Source: Syntrophaceae bacterium UBA5619 (lineage in GTDB: Bacteria > Desulfobacterota > Syntrophia > Syntrophales > UBA5619). From it: 14,412 bases of DNA. Positions within the stretch are counted from its first letter, which is position 1; each line of letters opens with the position of its first letter. The notes under the pieces were generated by a model, which did no database searches, was not told where the DNA came from, and saw only the letters and a list, made by a program, of their open reading frames with translations. Positions 13,671 to 14,412 of this stretch are shown in pieces. The translations under genes were made by a program, and so were the position numbers. The stretch is taken from assembly GCA_002424545.1 (NCBI GenBank), contig DIKL01000098.1:1-14412 (forward strand). Reading direction: 5' to 3'.

Positions 13671-14412
13671 TCACCCTTTCAAGGCAAGCAGAGATTCCGG
13701 TTCCAGGCGTATAGTAACCGCCTCTCCCTTATGAAACGACTGGTTTCCCTTGGCTTCAATCGTGAGATAAGTGCCATCCGTCCAGTTCAGCAGCAGTCTT
13801 GTGTGGTCACCCATAAAAAAGGAAGCTGCCACAAACGCCTGAAAATGCCCTTGCTCAGGTGTTACGATTTCTGCATGTTCCGGTCGAAAAAAGATTTCCA
13901 ACTCCTGGTTTTCATGGGTTCCGATCTGCAGAGCGACGGTCAGAGGGATATCCCCATTCGGGAATACTAAGTGGTTGTCCTGAATCCGGCACTGGATACG
14001 GTTGATCGTCCCGATGAAATCGGCCACGAAGCGACTCTGAGGCTTGAAGTAGATCTCTCTGGGAGTGCCGATCTGGGCAACCTCCGCTATCTCCATGACA
14101 ACGATGCGATCCCCAAGTGCCATGGCTTCAGCCTGATCGTGGGTTACATAAATGGCAGTGATGCCCAGCGAACGGAGCAGTGTGTCGATCTCTACCCGCA
14201 GGACATCCCGAAGCTTGGCGTCCAGGGCTGTCAGGGGCTCATCCAGGAGAAGGAGCCTCGGCCGTACGGCAATAGCCCTGGCCAGGGCGACCCGCTGTTT
14301 CTGTCCCCCCGAAAGCTGATCAATTTGCCGATTTCTCAATTCCGTAATTTTCATCATGTCGAGCATTTCTTCAACCCGACATTTGCAACCATAATCCACC
14401 ATCAAGAAAATA
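13671..14412 (-). CDS. ABC transporter ATP-binding protein, UgpC/PotA/FbpC type (partial)
   Basis: This importer ATPase runs off the right edge, so Walker A and the Q-loop are not in view. About 247 residues are visible. They include the signature [17 protein letters not shown], Walker B with D-loop [16 protein letters not shown], the H-loop [16 protein letters not shown], and [23 protein letters not shown], which marks the PotA/UgpC/FbpC group. The C-terminal 100 or so residues form a TOBE-type regulatory domain ([10 protein letters not shown], ending in [12 protein letters not shown]). Substrate classes in this group include polyamines, iron, sugars, phosphonates and glycerol-3-phosphate; the phosphodiesterase that follows favours a phosphorus-containing compound. 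The frame is open to the window end, so the true start lies outside. Confidence 0.92.
   Translation of the reverse strand, partial: IFLMVDYGCKCRVEEMLDMMKITELRNRQIDQLSGGQKQRVALARAIAVRPRLLLLDEPLTALDAKLRDVLRVEIDTLLRSLGITAIYVTHDQAEAMALGDRIVVMEIAEVAQIGTPREIYFKPQSRFVADFIGTINRIQCRIQDNHLVFPNGDIPLTVALQIGTHENQELEIFFRPEHAEIVTPEQGHFQAFVAASFFMGDHTRLLLNWTDGTYLTIEAKGNQSFHKGEAVTIRLEPESLLALKG

Overview
The window carries bacterial chromosome with GC-rich genes and AT-rich intergenic DNA. Gene content suggests a Gram-negative, probably a Desulfobacterota/Syntrophales-like bacterium: a class I-beta DAHP synthase, a fused chorismate mutase-prephenate dehydratase, a type I dehydroquinase, and two lipoproteins with good lipoboxes. 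The taxonomic guess comes from overall resemblance only and is weak. All confident genes lie on the minus strand, so transcription runs from right to left.

Positions 1-7382 hold a tightly packed aromatic amino acid operon. In transcription order it is promoter, leader peptide, attenuator, second terminator, aroF, aroB, pheA, aroD, aroE, aroA, aroK, aroC (aroC is cut by the left edge). Together these genes encode all seven steps from phosphoenolpyruvate and erythrose-4-phosphate to chorismate, plus the branch to phenylpyruvate. Five junctions are 4-nt ATGA/GTGA overlaps, one is a 14-nt overlap, and one is a 1-nt gap.

The most interesting part is the leader at 7104-7308. A 27-residue leader peptide contains seven consecutive aromatic codons (Phe-Trp-Phe-Tyr-Tyr-Phe-Tyr). 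Around it are mutually exclusive RNA pairings: a 10-bp 1:2 hairpin, a 17-nt 2:3 antiterminator and a 13-bp 3:4 terminator. A second intrinsic terminator (5:6) follows immediately before aroF. Its left arm can pair with the segment 4 that is released when 2:3 forms, so the two terminators may be switched together. This would be a ribosome-stalling attenuator that senses all three aromatic amino acids.

Positions 7383-8300 are non-genic apart from the 3' end of a group II intron: a reverse transcriptase/maturase C-terminus, domain V, domain VI with a plausible branch-point A, and a terminal AC. The intron's 5' part is missing, and the remnant abuts a hairpin terminator.

Positions 8394-12017 encode two lipoproteins, probably co-transcribed: a calcineurin-like metallophosphoesterase with all its metal ligands, then a probable beta-propeller lipoprotein of unknown function. 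Positions 12164-12693 hold a PaaI-like hotdog thioesterase preceded by an overlapping 36-codon small ORF. Positions 12816-14412 hold a GpdQ/CpdA-like phosphodiesterase directly downstream of an ABC transporter ATPase (partial at the right edge), which suggests uptake and hydrolysis of a phosphodiester-type substrate. No tRNA, rRNA, CRISPR array or complete mobile element was seen.
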